DNA from: Pararge aegeria
Taxonomy: Eukaryota > Arthropoda > Insecta > Lepidoptera > Nymphalidae
Direction: 5' to 3'
NCBI RefSeq assembly: GCF_905163445.1
Contig: NC_053182.1
Location: 7,192,001 to 7,256,000, forward strand
Length of the DNA stretch: 64,000 nt
Under the pieces are notes generated by a model. The model was given only the letters and a program-made list of their open reading frames with translations, did not search any database and was not told where the DNA came from. This document shows, one piece after another, positions 33,378-46,763 of this stretch (positions are counted from its first letter, which is position 1; every line of letters begins with the position of its first letter). The translations under genes were made by a program, and so were the position numbers.

Positions 33378-36300
33378 TTAAGATGTGACTTTGTGCATGG
33401 CTTCAGCGACGTAATCGACGTTGTTAGAAGATATTCCCGCCACGGAAATTCGGCCGTCCTTCGTCAGGTAAATGTGGAACTCTTTGGTGAGCCGTTCAAC
33501 CTGAAATGGGAAATGTTCCATTGTTCTAAATTCAAATTCAACAATTCTTTATTCATCTATATGAATAAATAATTTTTGAATTTGGATTTTTAGGCCTGTA
33601 AAATATATTGCCATGCAAAAGTAGCGTCCCCGGAACCTGAGTAAGTATAGGCCTATCGCAGGCACTTATTAAGCGTTAAAAATATATTATGTTGGTTTAG
33701 TTTAAACATAAAGTTTTATTTCAAAGACCCGAGAAGAAGTTTTGGGTTCGGTTCCCGGCAGGGACAATTATGGAATTTATAATTTCTGAATTTTCTCCGG
33801 TCCGGTCTGGTCGCTAGTGACAACCCTACCGACAAACACGCGCCGATAAGAGATTTAGTGTTGCGTTGCGATGTTGCATGGAAACCGATTAGGATTACTA
33901 CCATACTCCCTAACAGGTAAGCCCGCTACAATCTTCGCCTGCATAATTACTTAGAGTGGCGCGCACTTCATATATACACAAGCGCTGCCTAACCTTACAT
34001 TTTCATATAACATAGGGGATTTCGACAATTTACTGCTTAATTCTTACCGTGGTCCAAATTCCTATGCACACCACTGATTACTTACCACCAGTCGCGATTG
34101 CAGTCGAGGGCTAACGTGTAGTGGAATAAAAAATATTACCAATCTTAATATATATCGAAGGCAGATTGGTTGCTTTCTGAGTCCAAGGCCGTGGGTTTTA
34201 TTCCCACAACTGGAAAATGTTTATGTGATGAACATTAATGTTTTTCAGTGTCTGAGTGTTTATATGTATATGATAAGTATTTATGTATATTATTCATAAA
34301 AATATTCATCAGTTATCTTAGTACCCATAACACAAGTTACGCTTACTTTGGTACTAGATGGCGGTGTGTGTATTGTCGTAGTATATTTATTTATATATTT
34401 ATATTAAGGTTGGTCCAAATTCAGTTTATTTGGAGATTCAAGGCGACGACTTGGCACTCAGATCGCGGTTATACCTGGTCGGGCTTGAGGCCGGTGAAGC
34501 AGAACATGCCGATCTGGTCGGTGACATGCTGCCAAGGCAGCTTGTTGCCCGCACCCTCGATACCGGCTCGCAGCCTCTGTCGCATGGTGATGATACGGTC
34601 TGCCATCAGCTTCACATCGGACAACCTACGGATAATAACATGATGACAAATTAATAACTGGAGTAGTATCTTACCCTCCTATGCTACCCTAGATGGATTT
34701 TGAAAAACTACAATGACACGTTAGAAAGTAAATAATAAATATACTACGACAATAAACACATCGCCATCTAGCCCCAAAGTAAGTAATGTGTTATGGATAC
34801 TAAGATAGCAGATGAATATTTTTTTTATGAATAAAATGCACATAAATATTTATAATATACAGATAAACACCCAGACACTGAAAAATATTCATGTTCATCA
34901 CACAAACATTTTCCGGTTGTTGGAATCGAACCCACGACCTTCGACTCAGAAAGCAGGGTCGCTGCCCACTGCTCCACTCGGCCGTCATAAGTTTTTACTA
35001 TATCCAAATTAAGTCCAGTTTAAAAATATCTTATTTTTGCAGATATTAAAGGTTTTGTTGACATAAAATGCAAAATATATTTTTGAAAAAAAAGTTCCCA
35101 CTAAAATGCATGCCGGGTGTCATGGCTGCACTCGTAACGTCATAGACGGATTAGAGTAAGTCCTCGTTCCATAGCTAAAGATTATTAATTTTGTTTTGAT
35201 AACAAAAAACTTAGCCACTGATAGTTTGAAATCACGAAACACTTGATATACGCAGAGGTTTTCTAAGTTGAAGCGGTACAAAATTACGTTTTTACAACGT
35301 GTAAATAAACACTGAAATAATACTTTAGAGGTACAATTTACTGTCTCTGAAACTTATCTGGTAAACCAAAACGCTAATAGTTTTTGAAATAAAATTTTGT
35401 TTAATTTGTTTTTTTCTACGAAAAATTAAAAAATTATAATACAAACACAATAGACCACACCTTGTGACGTGTGTGTGTATATGAAGAACCATAGAAAAGT
35501 TGGCTTATATGAGTCGCAAAGTGAAAATGGATTAAAATGTATGCCTATGAAACTTCTTTAATAAGCGTTATTCACCTACCTAGTTGCATTGCCTTTTCCG
35601 TCTTTAGTGAAAACGGGCATAAGTAGAAGGGAAGTTCAAGATTTGCACACAATCGAAGAAATCGTTTTCGAGTACGAAAATCGATCTTATATACAGTGCA
35701 TTATAGCTCAAATTTAGCTATTTTCCTTGAGAGTCTGACTTTTGACAGAACGTTTGTAGAACAAAAATTAGAAGTACAGGATTTGAGATGCTAAAACGAG
35801 TGACATTAGGTCCATTCTACTTTAGACGATTTAAAGTTAGTTAAGCGAAAGCGATTCCTTGGTAGCCAGCGAGCAACTGTAGTGAGGCTACAGAACTCAC
35901 CACTGCTGTTTGAGCTGCGGGTTGGTGAGGATCTCTGTTACAAGCCTGGCGCCGTAAAGCGGCGGGTTGGAGTACATGGTGCGGATCATAATCTTCATTT
36001 GCGACATGATCTTCGCAGCTGATTCCGCGTCGCCGCACAACAACGTCAGCGCGCCCGCACGCTCTCCATACAGACCTGCGATATAAAATCATATTAGTAT
36101 AATTCTTTATGTAATGATGCCGAGAAAGACTAGCCGCTAAGCGCTAATGGGATGTAGCGTAGAAACCGATTACGGGTATGGTATTAATGTAAAAGCCATA
36201 GTCCTAACAGACAAGCCGCTACCATTTTGGACTGCAACATCACCAAGCAGCAGGTGAGAATGTCAGAAAGGGACTTGTTGTGGAATATAGGACTTATTCC

Positions 36301-39300
36301 CCCCCCCCCCCCCTTATTGTGGGAGGAGACCCGTACCCAAGGGGGGAGCAAGGGGGAATCTCGTAAAAAATGTATGAACTTAACTCTTATAAAATGTATG
36401 GCGGCCAAGACTTGACCTTACTACCATATTATTTGTTTGCCTTCCTTCACAACCTAACTAAGCAACCAATCAATTAGATTTTTATCTTAGTTCGTTGAAA
36501 GAACGTATAGTAACATAGGCTACTTGCTATCCCTGAAAAACAAACGTTCCAAAGGGATTTGTTAAAAACAACATAATTAACGCACACGAAGGTGCAACAG
36601 CTAGTATATAAAACGATTACAAAGTCGCTATAAAAATTAAGGTTTAAAAATTACAGTCACTAAGTTCTTAACATTTATTCAAGTCAACATCTCGCGGAGT
36701 AGACTAATTAAACTTATTTTTATAGCGCCTTTTTAATTGTTTTACATACTAGCTGTTTCACCTTTCATATTATATCATGGAGGGCATGCTTCAATCCAAT
36801 ATTTTTAAAAAGTCGCCTTTTTAATACGCATGGCATATAGCACATACCCATTGAATTAAAACATTCAGAATCCTCATTCAGCCATTATTGTTTACATGAA
36901 TTGTGCCCAAAAACAGTGATAACTCCCCGCGCTGGTCACACTTTACACTCGCGGAATGTTGCTAGCTCACAATTTTTTTCCCACTTTCCCATTTTATGGT
37001 GATCGCTTAGAACATGAGAGGTAATAATCACTTTAAACTGCTAAATGGTTTGAAGTGACAGACCGTTTGCTCGAGGAACCATTCTAAAGTGGAGCGGTTT
37101 TTGAAGCTTCAATATTATTTGTGTACACGGCTTCTGTACGTTCTTAATTCTGTGCACATACCCATGTTCTTGGCGAAGCTCTGCGCGAGAATAAACTGGT
37201 GGCCGTCGTCGGCGAACTGGCGGACGGCGAAGGCGTCGTTGTCCACGCTGCCCGTCGCGAAGCCCTGGTACGCCATGTCGATGAACGGCAGCAGTTTCCT
37301 TTGTTTGATTACCTACGTTTATGACAATAAAACATTAAAACTGTTGCATTGACTGTTAACCCTTTTAATAACGTGGCGAAATAGGTTCTATTTAGGAATA
37401 ATTAACAAATCAAAGTTATGGCGCACCTAAAAGTTAATGGAATTAATACCATCCTTTAAACATAGCAAACGCACAAACTGAACGGATCTGGATGAAATTT
37501 AAAAGTGATACATTGCACTACTATGTACATTTTTTTTTTATTCCATCGTACGTTTTTTACGTAATGTAGGCATCAAAAGTATCATCTATGTTTCTATTTT
37601 AATAAAGAAATATTTCACTTTGACTATTGTCTGGCACATAGGCTACTTTTTATCCCGGAAATATGTACGGTTCCCGAGGGATAAATTCGTTTTTGTTTAT
37701 CACAGAGCAAGATATCGACATGTTTACTTGCATAGTTGTAGTTTAGGGGTCAGAGAATGACATATTTATACACCTTAAAACATGCACGCATATGAAGTCG
37801 CCGGCGACAACTAGTCTACTGAACTATATTGTAATCAACAAAGTATCAATGAATCATCAAATCTTTTTTTTTTCAATTGTAATTGTATCGTTACCTCGGA
37901 GAGCTGTTTCCATTCTTCGGGCCTAGGGTCTACACCAGTGGGGTTATGGGCGCACGCATGCAGCAAAATGATCGAACCTTCTGGAATTTTCTAGAATAAA
38001 TAAAGAAATCATCGTTCGTTTAAAAATGCTGTATTTTCGTAAATCTCACGGGATACTCAATAGGAATACTGGTAACAAATAAAAATTATACGGAAAAAAA
38101 AGATTACCGTCCATCAGTGGCGTGCATAGAGGATACGCACATGGTATGCAGATGATATAAAATGAAGAAAATCTTCAGTCCTAGTTATAAAAACTGTGGG
38201 GTAGGCTTTTAATAATTCTTAACTTTCTTTGTAGCCAAATACAAGCTGTAGAGTTCCCATTGGGATCTATTGGCAAAGGTTGGGAAGTTCCCAACCTTGC
38301 CAATGCCAAGTGCCGATAGGTGGACTTTACAGGCCTTTTAGTACATTTATTTAATACACTTTATTGTACACCAATCCATAATAAAAAGTTTAAGGAGAAT
38401 AAAATTACAAATATTAGGCAGGTACAATAGGCGGCCTTATCGCTACCAAGCGATCTCTACCGCAGGCAACCTATCACAAAAACAGGAGACAAGTTACAGC
38501 ATAGGGTTAGGGGTACACAAAAAAAAAAGGTTAAGAAAAGAAATACGAAAATTAAACACAAATAGCAATAGATTTAACATTATGGGAGCTCTCAGGAATA
38601 CTGATAACGATAAAAATTTAACCGACAAAAAATCATTCTAATTATCATCGTTAACACATTCCCGGCCAACTACAGTCCGTTGGGTTCACCATCCTTGCCA
38701 AGTGTGGATTGGTAGACTTCACACGCCTTTGAGAACATTATGGAGAACTCTCAGGCATGCAGGTGTCCTCATGTTTTCCTTCAATCAAGTGATAAATAAT
38801 TCCTTTTTATTTTGCTTAAGTATTTACTGCAATTATCTAATAAGGTACGCTTTGATGCACTATACTTTGTATATCTTGTGGTCTTTAGGTGGACCGCCTC
38901 AGACTGTTGTGCTTAAAAACCGGGATATTTGTCGTTTAGGTAAGTTCAGAAAACAAAGGAATTCCAATCGAATGCAAGTGGCGTGGTAATGCATGCAGTA
39001 CCCAGTGCATTTTTTTTGATTGTTGAGATGTCGGTTTCGTAAAAATCAAAAGTGTGCAACTATTCTGCGGTAATGCAGAAACAATTTGTGCTTTATGTTG
39101 CTCTGATTCATACCAATTACCAGTTATTGAGCCATCTCTAAGCATTTTATGCTTATCAAATATAATAATATTAAATAATATATGTGACACACAAACGCAA
39201 TTACAACTTTTTGAAATAGCTATGCGATATCTGAGTTAAGAATTCAGTCCCAAGCATGATCTTCACCGTGTGTTCAGATATAAGTAATTGGCACAGAGTC

Positions 39301-42300
39301 TCATTTTACACACGCGGAATGTTGCTAGCCCACAAACTTTCCATTTTATAGTAAACGTTTAGAAAATTAGAGGTAAAGCAACTCCTTTCAGCTGCTTAAT
39401 GGTATGAAGTGACCAACCGTTTGTTCGAGAAACAACTCTAAAGTGGAGTGGTTTTTGATGCTCAAGTATTAGTGTACACGGTTTCTGTATTTTCTTCATT
39501 CTGTGGCAATTGGATATGTCGGATAGCTTCCCGCAGTTGCTATGGAAAGCTAATTTCCATGGCTATACTATACTTTAATAGCTTATCGCGTGATACGTTT
39601 ACCGTGACCGCGACCTACTATCAATCATAATAGATTATTACGTTATACATTTATTACGTCAAATATATTCTTATCATTATCTACTGGAGCGCGAGTGTCG
39701 TAACTAGGAGTGCGAAATGCTATTTGTGCTTATCATATTAAAGTGTAAATGTGAATTGGATGCCAATAAACACTTTTATATAGGAATGATTAGCATTTAG
39801 GTGCTGTACAAATGATAGATTAAAGAAATATTTAAATAAATAATTATGGACATCATTGTACCCAATATTAATTTATTCAGTATGCAGCAGTTTACATTTG
39901 TGGGGAAGATAATTCAGGAATTTATTGGAGTTAGGAGAATAGTTTCGACTTGGCGGCGGCTAGTGCTCATTACGTAGCTACGTGAACGTTTGTGTCAAAA
40001 AATAGATTCGTAGTTTTAAAACGCAAGAATGTTTCGAATTTTAGTAGGTGATTTTATGAAAATATCTATTCAAAATGTATAAAATAACATTCAAACATTA
40101 AAAACTACTGGCAAACTACTAATAATCTATGGCAATAACTTTTAAAGATACAAAGTATGGACCGAGCCACAGTACGAAAAGGTCATAATAAAAGATCGAA
40201 GATATAAAATGCATCAGTTACTAAACCTTATTTCATGGGTTGTTTTGATGTTGTTTAATCACTACAAATATACTGGAAATTATCGAGAAAAAAAGTCCTC
40301 AGACTTTCTTGAATGAATAAAGTTTAAAATATATGACGAAAAAACATAGTTTAAAATAGTGGATTCTTGATTAGCTACAGGATTTTAGTAACAAAACTGT
40401 AAGTAGGGATTCCAAATGAGAAAACTTCTCGTTATTCTTTACTTACACTGATATCCTCAAGAGCTCCTTTCAGATCGAAGCCGTTGGTCTTGGCGTCGAA
40501 GTAGCGGTACTTTTTGTGTGGTAAATTAAGGGTGTTGCAGATCTGGGGGTGGTTGCCCCATGTGGGTGTTGATAACCAGATCTCCTTGTTCTTGGCGTAG
40601 TGTTTCGATACGAACTCCAGTCCGAGCCGCAATGCACCAGTACCGGACAATGTCTACGAGTAAAATGGTATCGTTAAAGCGTAAAATCTCGACACAGCGT
40701 CATTATCAACCCGTTACAGGTGTTCTTTCAGAGAGTGGTTTAGTTTGTAGTCCACCACGCTGGCCAAGTGTGGGCTGGTAGTGTTTATAACACACGCTAT
40801 TGAGAACATTATGGAATACTCTCTGGCATTCAGTCGTCATCATATTAACCCATTACCGACCCACTATAGGGCACTGGTCTCCTACCAAAATGAGAAGGGT
40901 TTAGGCCGTAGTCCACCACACTGGCCCAGTGCGGATTGGTGGAAAAAACACTTTGAAGCATACCTTGTACAGTGTACAACGTATGGGTCATAAATGTCAT
41001 AAGTTTCGTCATCTTAACTCATGATAAAACAATTTAGGTCATTCCAACAATTTGGGATTATAAGTAAATTTCCAATAGACACTTTGGTAACATGGAACAT
41101 TTGTTTATATATTTTTTTTTGATAAACGACGTAGTGACTTTTGTGTCTAAATATGACGATAAGTATATACCCCAAAAGTCCTATGAACAGAGTGTTTGGC
41201 ATGGTCTAGCCTAGCTAATACTACCCTAGTTAGATAAAGATTAATCATTACATTTTTGACTATAACATGTAGATTAGAGGCAAGATTACTCTATCGCCAG
41301 GAATCAACAAACACAAATACCCTTTAGCAACGATAATATTGTGTTACAGATAAATTTACTATAATTTAAATAAAAAAATATTTGTGAAAATCAAGCCAGA
41401 GGAAGTGAAAGAATCGTGATTGTCAATTTGAGTCAAGATTCAACTTTACTTGAAAACCAATAAAAATATACTACTTATTCTAATAAGTTCACACAATATC
41501 AAGGAGAATTTCATCACAATGTTTTCTTGCACTGTTAAAGCAAGTGTCATTTTAGTTGCTTAAAACACACATAACTTAGAAAAGTGAGAGGTGTGTGAAA
41601 ATGAAGAATTCATAACTATGAGGCCATTACTACATACTATAGATATAGTTATTTATTGTGAGGTCAAGATTTGTTAATCTAATAAAGTGACTGCTACCCC
41701 TCACAGGATGTTAGCATGTTCATACGAGTAGTTTAAATTCAATTAAAAATTATAGTTACCTGCACAGTACAATTGGATTTGCTTTTCAGAATTGGGCTGT
41801 CCTCTCCGAACGCTAATTTGGCAACTGCATCTGTGTATGCTGATTCACCACCAATTGGAGCATATTCGTGATTCAATCCTTTTTTAGAAATGATTTCTTC
41901 TGCCTACAAAGGTTTATACATTTTTCTAGATAAATTAAAAGTCCATACACTAAACTTTAAAACTAAATTGAAATTGCAGTTTATTCTCAATAGCATGGTT
42001 GACTAGACATTTTAAAATTAAAACAATAAATATTGATTACCAAATCCAAATTCAAAAATTCTGTATTCATGTAGGCCTATCACAGGCACTTATGAAGCTT
42101 TCATACATATATGTTTACATAATTGTAAGGGAATGACAATAACTTTGTCCGCCAACTTAAACCTAAAGCTACAAGGGTTCCAAAAGCGCCTTGGCTTTCA
42201 TTTGATAAATTAAAAAGAACTTTATCACATTGAGTTTAGTTGAAATTAACAATTATTGGATGAATGAGAGATTTATTCGGTAAATACCTTTACAACTGAA

Positions 42301-44000
42301 GGCAAAATGAAGGGTTTGCCTTGGTCATCTCTGTATGCTCCAACACCAAGGTTGACTTTTTTAGGATCTGTGTCTCTTTTAAATGCCTCTGTTATACCAA
42401 GAATGACATCTGGTGGTCCCATAGGCACATTACTCCACCAAGTGCTAAAAAATAAATAAACTTAATAAACAGGATATTTTCTGATTAGTACATGAATGCA
42501 GAATGGGGGCCATTCGGCAACAACCTTAATCAAGGCCAAGGATTTATTAATGCAAATTTAATGTAACAAATCTAAATCTACCATCAATAGGAAAACTATC
42601 AGCAAATTGATTTTTTTAGTCATATCAAAAAGGTTGAGATAAAAAACTGAACACTATTCTAAAATACAACTATAGTTGCATACAACAACCTGTTATGCAC
42701 TTAACTAATTGACAAGGTTATATCAATATTTTCTACTCTAATCTACTCTAATGTATATACTTTTGTGTTATGTTCACAATTTAGAATAATTACTTATTGA
42801 CATAATATGATAGTTACAGCAATAATTGCTAGTGCACAGTAATGTAACTAAATTTTGTATGAAGAAACTCACTCACTCAGGCAAGCAATGTGCTGCAGTG
42901 CAAAAATTTACTAATTAAATTATGATGTTTGAGATGCAGTGTTAAGAGCTACAATATGTTACAATTAATCTGTTGGATATACTTGGGTCAGTGGGTCCTG
43001 AGAAGCTTACTTATTGGCTATGGTTAGTTAATAATGAATCAATGACAAGGTAGATTGGAAGCAGCCAGCCTCGCTCTCATCTCCCGCAAGATAGAAAAAT
43101 GATTGTAAATGTTGATGTTGGAAAAGAGCAACCTACTGAGTTTCTTGCAGGCTCTTCTCGGTGGAATCTGATTTCCAAACCGGTGGTAGAGTCACTACAA
43201 ACATACATACTTGACGTTTCAAAAGTGCTTATAAAGTAGGCCTACTTGAAATAAATGAATTTGAATGAATTTGAATTTGAATACTATGTTTAGGCTTATG
43301 AAACTAATGATCATATAACAGTCCACTGCTGGACTAAACCATGGGTTTGCCCATAATCATCACACTAACACAGGTGTTGGTGATCACACTAGATGGTAGT
43401 AGTAGCAAAAAGAGGGCACTACTACCTGTTCTCTGTTTAATTTCCTTAGGCACCTCGTACAAGACTCATCAGAAGAGTATGTATGTATGTATTGTATGTG
43501 AGTATCTGTGTATTCTTATCTGCTATCATAAAATAATCCAAACACTAGTTCAAAAAAAAGGTCTGTTTGTTCGCTGAGCAAGAGTTTCACGAAAATCTAG
43601 ATCCATATTGAAAAATTCTAGAATTATTACTTATCTATAGATTTTAAATGAAGTACTTTCGACGTATTTTTTAAATAGCCTGGGAGGAAAAGGGGATGAA
43701 ATTTTAGGCCATAAAATAATAACCTGAAAATAATTTACCTAGTTCGATTAGGAGTATGAAATTAAGGTAGATCTATGTAATGGAATAGGTTTAACTTATT
43801 AAGGTAGAAAACCATATTCGTTTGTAAAGGCTACTGACACATAAACTAAAGTGGTGAGTACTAGAACAGCAATTATTACGTAAATTAACGAATGTGCCGG
43901 TACATTACCTACTCGCTCTGGAAACGATGCCCGTGGTTACTGCCTCCGCATAGTTGTTTTTCAAAGCCTGCGCTGTTAATTTCTTTAGAGCCTGCGCCAT
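33378..44000 (-). CDS. GOT2: Aspartate aminotransferase, mitochondrial
   Basis: PLP-dependent transaminase interconverting aspartate plus 2-oxoglutarate and oxaloacetate plus glutamate; it acts in the mitochondrial matrix in the malate-aspartate shuttle. Nine exons: 44000-43909, 42444-42288, 41903-41760, 40653-40447, 37990-37895, 37312-37162, 36075-35901, 34625-34475, 33500-33378. They join in phase to 431 residues; human is 430. The N-terminus MAQALKKLTAQALKNN is a plausible matrix-targeting peptide. The mature part opens with STWWSNVPMGPPD. Family motifs are intact: LHACAHNPTGVDP, FIDMAYQGFA, and the Schiff-base lysine in QSFAKNMGLYGER at about residue 280. The C-terminus GRISVAGISSNNVDYVAEAM is typical. 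No truncation or missing active-site residue was noticed. Confidence 0.97.
33953..34076. mobile_element. hAT-type MITE, copy 5, 8-bp target duplication ATTACTTA
   Basis: Starts GAGTGGCGCGCAC and ends GCACACCACTG. The perfect flanking repeat ATTACTTA lies at 33945-33952 and 34077-34084. The first base differs from the other copies (G for C). Located in the last GOT2 intron. Confidence 0.85.
34160..34400 (+). mobile_element. tRNA-like SINE, copy 4 (5' truncated)
   Basis: Begins inside the tRNA-like head ('ttgctttctgagtccaaggccgtgggttttattccc') and runs to the 'gcggtgtgtgtattgtcgtagtatatttattta' tail. It lies in the last GOT2 intron, close to the exon ending at 34475. Confidence 0.8.
34728..34986 (-). 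mobile_element. tRNA-like SINE, copy 5 (full length)
   Basis: On the minus strand the box-A-like region overlaps 'gagcagtgggcagcgaccctgctttctgag' and box B reads 'gggttcgattcc'. The 3' tail is (AATA)n. Opposite in orientation to copy 4, with the GOT2 exon 34475-34625 between them. Confidence 0.82.
36299..36313 (+). repeat. Poly(C) run, 15 bases
   Basis: A homopolymer of 15 C inside a GOT2 intron. Confidence 0.9.
36925..37160. repeat. Intronic repeat unit A, relative at 39285-39510
   Basis: Shares with 39285-39510 the ordered words 'cgcggaatgttgctagc', 'ccattttat', 'gaccgtttg/aaccgtttg', 'ctaaagtggag', 'ggtttttga', 'gtgtacacgg' and 'ttctgt'. This copy runs right up to the splice donor of GOT2 exon 37312-37162. 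Confidence 0.75.
38115..38230. mobile_element. hAT-type MITE, copy 6 (3' end not found)
   Basis: Starts CAGTGGCGTGCAT and shares 'gatgatataaaatgaagaaaatct' and 'gggtaggctttt' with copy 4 near 14.4 kb. No matching right terminus was seen, so it is truncated or too diverged. GOT2 intron. Confidence 0.6.
38340..38490 (-). mobile_element. LINE-like 3' tail
   Basis: Minus strand. It shares 'aggccgcct', 'aacaat/attgtacc' and 'gtgtacaataaagtg' type words with 6601-6725 and with the plus-strand tail at 50740-50880. GOT2 intron. Confidence 0.5.
39285..39510. repeat. Intronic repeat unit B, relative of 36925-37160
   Basis: Same order of shared words as unit A, with scattered substitutions and small indels; same orientation. 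GOT2 intron. Confidence 0.75.
43060..43280 (+). mobile_element. Dispersed repeat ending in (GAATTT)n-like tail
   Basis: Contains 'gctcttctcggtggaatctg', 'ggtggtagagtcactacaaac' and 'acgtttcaaaagtgcttataaagtaggcctacttgaaataaatgaatttgaat'. Partial relatives lie at 16280-16440 and 46130-46210. First GOT2 intron. Confidence 0.6.
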
Positions 44001-44392
44001 TATCATACAAGTTTCAAATTTACAGTAAATGCAAGCCGGTACTATAACTAAACGACGAAAAATAACACAATAGTTATGTATCTACTAATGTGAACTCAGT
44101 TTAATCTGATAAAAACATATGCTAGGGTTGCCAAGTTGTTCAGTTAAATTTTACCTAAAACACGTAAAACATTGTGAAGTTTAGATTTTCTAAACTTCTT
44201 TAAAACTTCTATGATAACTTTATAAAATAAAAGTACTGTACTGTTGCCCGTTTTCTTCGTTCGTTTATTACGGTTTTTTCAGATCTAATAAAGAAAAGTA
44301 CTAGGTAGGTATTTTTATCTGCATGACCGTCCGTATGTCTGTCTGACGAGCGTCATAACTTCTAAGATAGAGAATTATATTTAAATTTGAGA

Positions 44393-44413
44393 GGGGGGGG
44401 GGGGGGGGGGGGG
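44393..44413 (+). repeat. Poly(G) run, 21 bases
   Basis: A homopolymer of 21 G in an AT-rich context, about 390 bases upstream of the GOT2 start codon. Length calls in such runs are often unreliable. Confidence 0.9.
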
Positions 44414-45657
44414 CTAAATTAACATTTAATACCCCATTTCTTACATGGGTTTTCGATGAGAAGTACTTTTTAAAAAGAGCACAAACAAAGTTTAAAGTGA
44501 GATTAAAAAACTATTTTTTTATCTCACTTTAAAAAATATATATTTGATGTGTCAAATTTTAATTAATTTTGTAAATTAGTTTTTGAATAAATAAACAACT
44601 GGTTCATTTTGCCGAAAATGCTTAAGTGTAAAATCTCGCTGTATTATGGGAACTTTAATTGTGTTGGTTACATTAAACATAATTCTTGCAATTTTGTAAT
44701 CTACGTCATCTGACGTCATCAAAAGCAAAGTCGTGGAAAGGTCAGAATTTGTAAGGCCGAGTTTACAATGACTAAAATAGTTATTAAATATTTCGTTACA
44801 AAAAGTCTTTTTAAATAATGCTGTAAGAAAGTCAGGCATTTTAAAATATTTTGTTAAATAGCTGTTTAGTTATAGTAATTCAGTTAAAGATATTTACGAG
44901 GTCGTAATCATCGTCTCTTTGATGCAAATCATCGATTCTTAAATCAATAAAAACTATCTGCATAAAGCATCGCATAGAACTATGTCGACTGTGGTTAGTA
45001 TCAATCAAACCCTTACTTTAACTGCAGATCAAGCTAATCAGGGCAGTAAGTTGGGTTACCCTTCAAGATTGGACTCATCAGAGGTGGCTACTAAGTTGAC
45101 GTGCTTGTTGATCGACTGGACATTTTAAAAACTGCTCATAGAAGTAGTTGCCACCTCGGATCACGAAAGGCTATATCGAGACATGGATGCAGTCTACGAA
45201 TGGAGCTAAACAAACTACATTTTATTGTGCGCCCTTGCCCCCAACAGACTGAACACCACCACCACCAGCCGGACGACAGAACACGTAGTTGAGATTTGTA
45301 AGATGACCGATCGGAATCTGGGCTGTGTTTTACGCTCGTTTGATCCAAATTAGTTGAGTATAACCATTTATCCTTTGTCATCTCAAAATTATGATAGTAA
45401 CAAAGGATTTTTTTCAATCCCGTAGGAAAATTAAAAGTTCTGTATTCAATTACACGCTGAAGCTTTTAAGGTGCTAATTTTCATTAAGATCAGTGCAGTT
45501 AAAGCAAACGCAGATAAAAATCAGATAAAACTTGGCGTTTATAAGACCAAGACTGCAAGAGTTCGCACCAGTTTGCGTCTTGTGCCAGTGTGAATTGACC
45601 ATTAGTTTGGTTCGTGGTTCATTTGACGTTTGAGTTCTGACAAAATCTACGTCAGAT

Positions 45658-45838
45658 GTACGTCAAGTTTAATATTATGATATATAGTTTCTTTTTCTTC
45701 TTTTGATTTATGGCTTTTGATATATAGTTTATCATAATATTAAACTTGACGTACACGGCTCCATAAATCAAAAGAAGAAGAAGAAACTATAAGCTTTATG
45801 ACACTACGAAAAGTCATAAATCAAAAGAAGAAGAAGAA
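45658..45838. repeat. Interleaved inverted repeats (A-C-A'-C'-C')
   Basis: Arm A, 45658-45682, is exactly complementary to A', 45730-45754 (25 bp). A second arm C, about 45688-45713 (ttctttttcttcttttgatt plus 'tatgg'), is complementary to C', about 45760-45787. A second C' copy lies at about 45815-45838. The order A-C-A'-C' is interleaved, not nested. Confidence 0.85.
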
Positions 45839-46439
45839 CAGCAGAAGCAGAAGGCTCTGAGCAGCATGAGGCCATTTTAGGTACCTGTTTATATTCTCAT
45901 TGGCTGTTAAAGATCATTGATTTGAATAGATAAACTTTTTTCTGTCTGTCTGTATGACAATAAATTGATAATGACAAAAAATATTAGTAGGGCTCAGATC
46001 GATTTTTAAATCGATTCCACTTGAAAAATGCTTTCTATCCAGAAAATGTAATTCACACATGAAGCATATATAAGTAATATTAGCAAATACAACAGAACAC
46101 ACAGTAAAAATGCAACATAAAAAAATGGTTGTGGAGTGTCTACAAACAGATAGAAATACGTTTCAAAAGTGCTTGTAGAGTAAGCCTACTTGAAATAATT
46201 TAATTTAGAATTATAACGGTCGGCTTGCGCTTCCTAGGACTATGCGCCCGGGTTCTCCGCGCTCCCTAGGATCGCCAAATAAAGATAGCCCTGGTGTTTT
46301 AGTTGTAATTAGTAAAAAATTCGATTCTATGAGGTAAAGGATTTCGATTCACTAGGTTTTAAAATCGTTTTCTGTTTTGCGATTTTGAACGATGACCGAA
46401 AGCAATCCCTAAATGTCAGTCTGACATTTTCTAGAATCA

Positions 46440-46556
46440 TAGAAAAAGTCAAACTGCGAAAATCGAAATTTTATTTGGAAATTGGAAATACTGTTTTTGG
46501 AACATCTACATCTGGTTCTAACAAATTTTCGTCAGTAAAGTTACGTTTTCGTCAAG
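46440..46556 (+). promoter_or_regulatory. Probable non-coding first exon of GHITM
   Basis: A strong donor (AAG|gtaagt) ends this stretch at 46556, and the next acceptor ('cttacatatag') at 46755 leads directly into the GHITM start codon. The upstream edge is not defined by the sequence. Confidence 0.5.
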
Positions 46557-46763
46557 GTAAGTAAATTAAGTAAAGTTATAATAGCCGAAAAAAGTTAGAA
46601 GTTAAGAAAGTTTAAATAGATATTTGGAGTTTCGCACGATTAATGATTTGATATTGTTACGAAAATATGAAAAAAAAAAAAGAAGGCTATGATTTTTCCG
46701 GTAGGTACTTTATAATATGAGAAGTTTTAAGGAAAAGTATTTTTCTTACATATAGGTTGCATC

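Larger units (their letters stand above)
44001..46430. other. Intergenic region between GOT2 and GHITM
   Basis: The GOT2 promoter should lie at the left end and the GHITM promoter at the right end. It contains a 21-base poly(G) run (44393-44413), a small inverted repeat around 44494-44532 built on 'aaagtgagat', and the interleaved inverted-repeat element at 45658-45838. No conserved coding sequence was seen. Confidence 0.5.
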
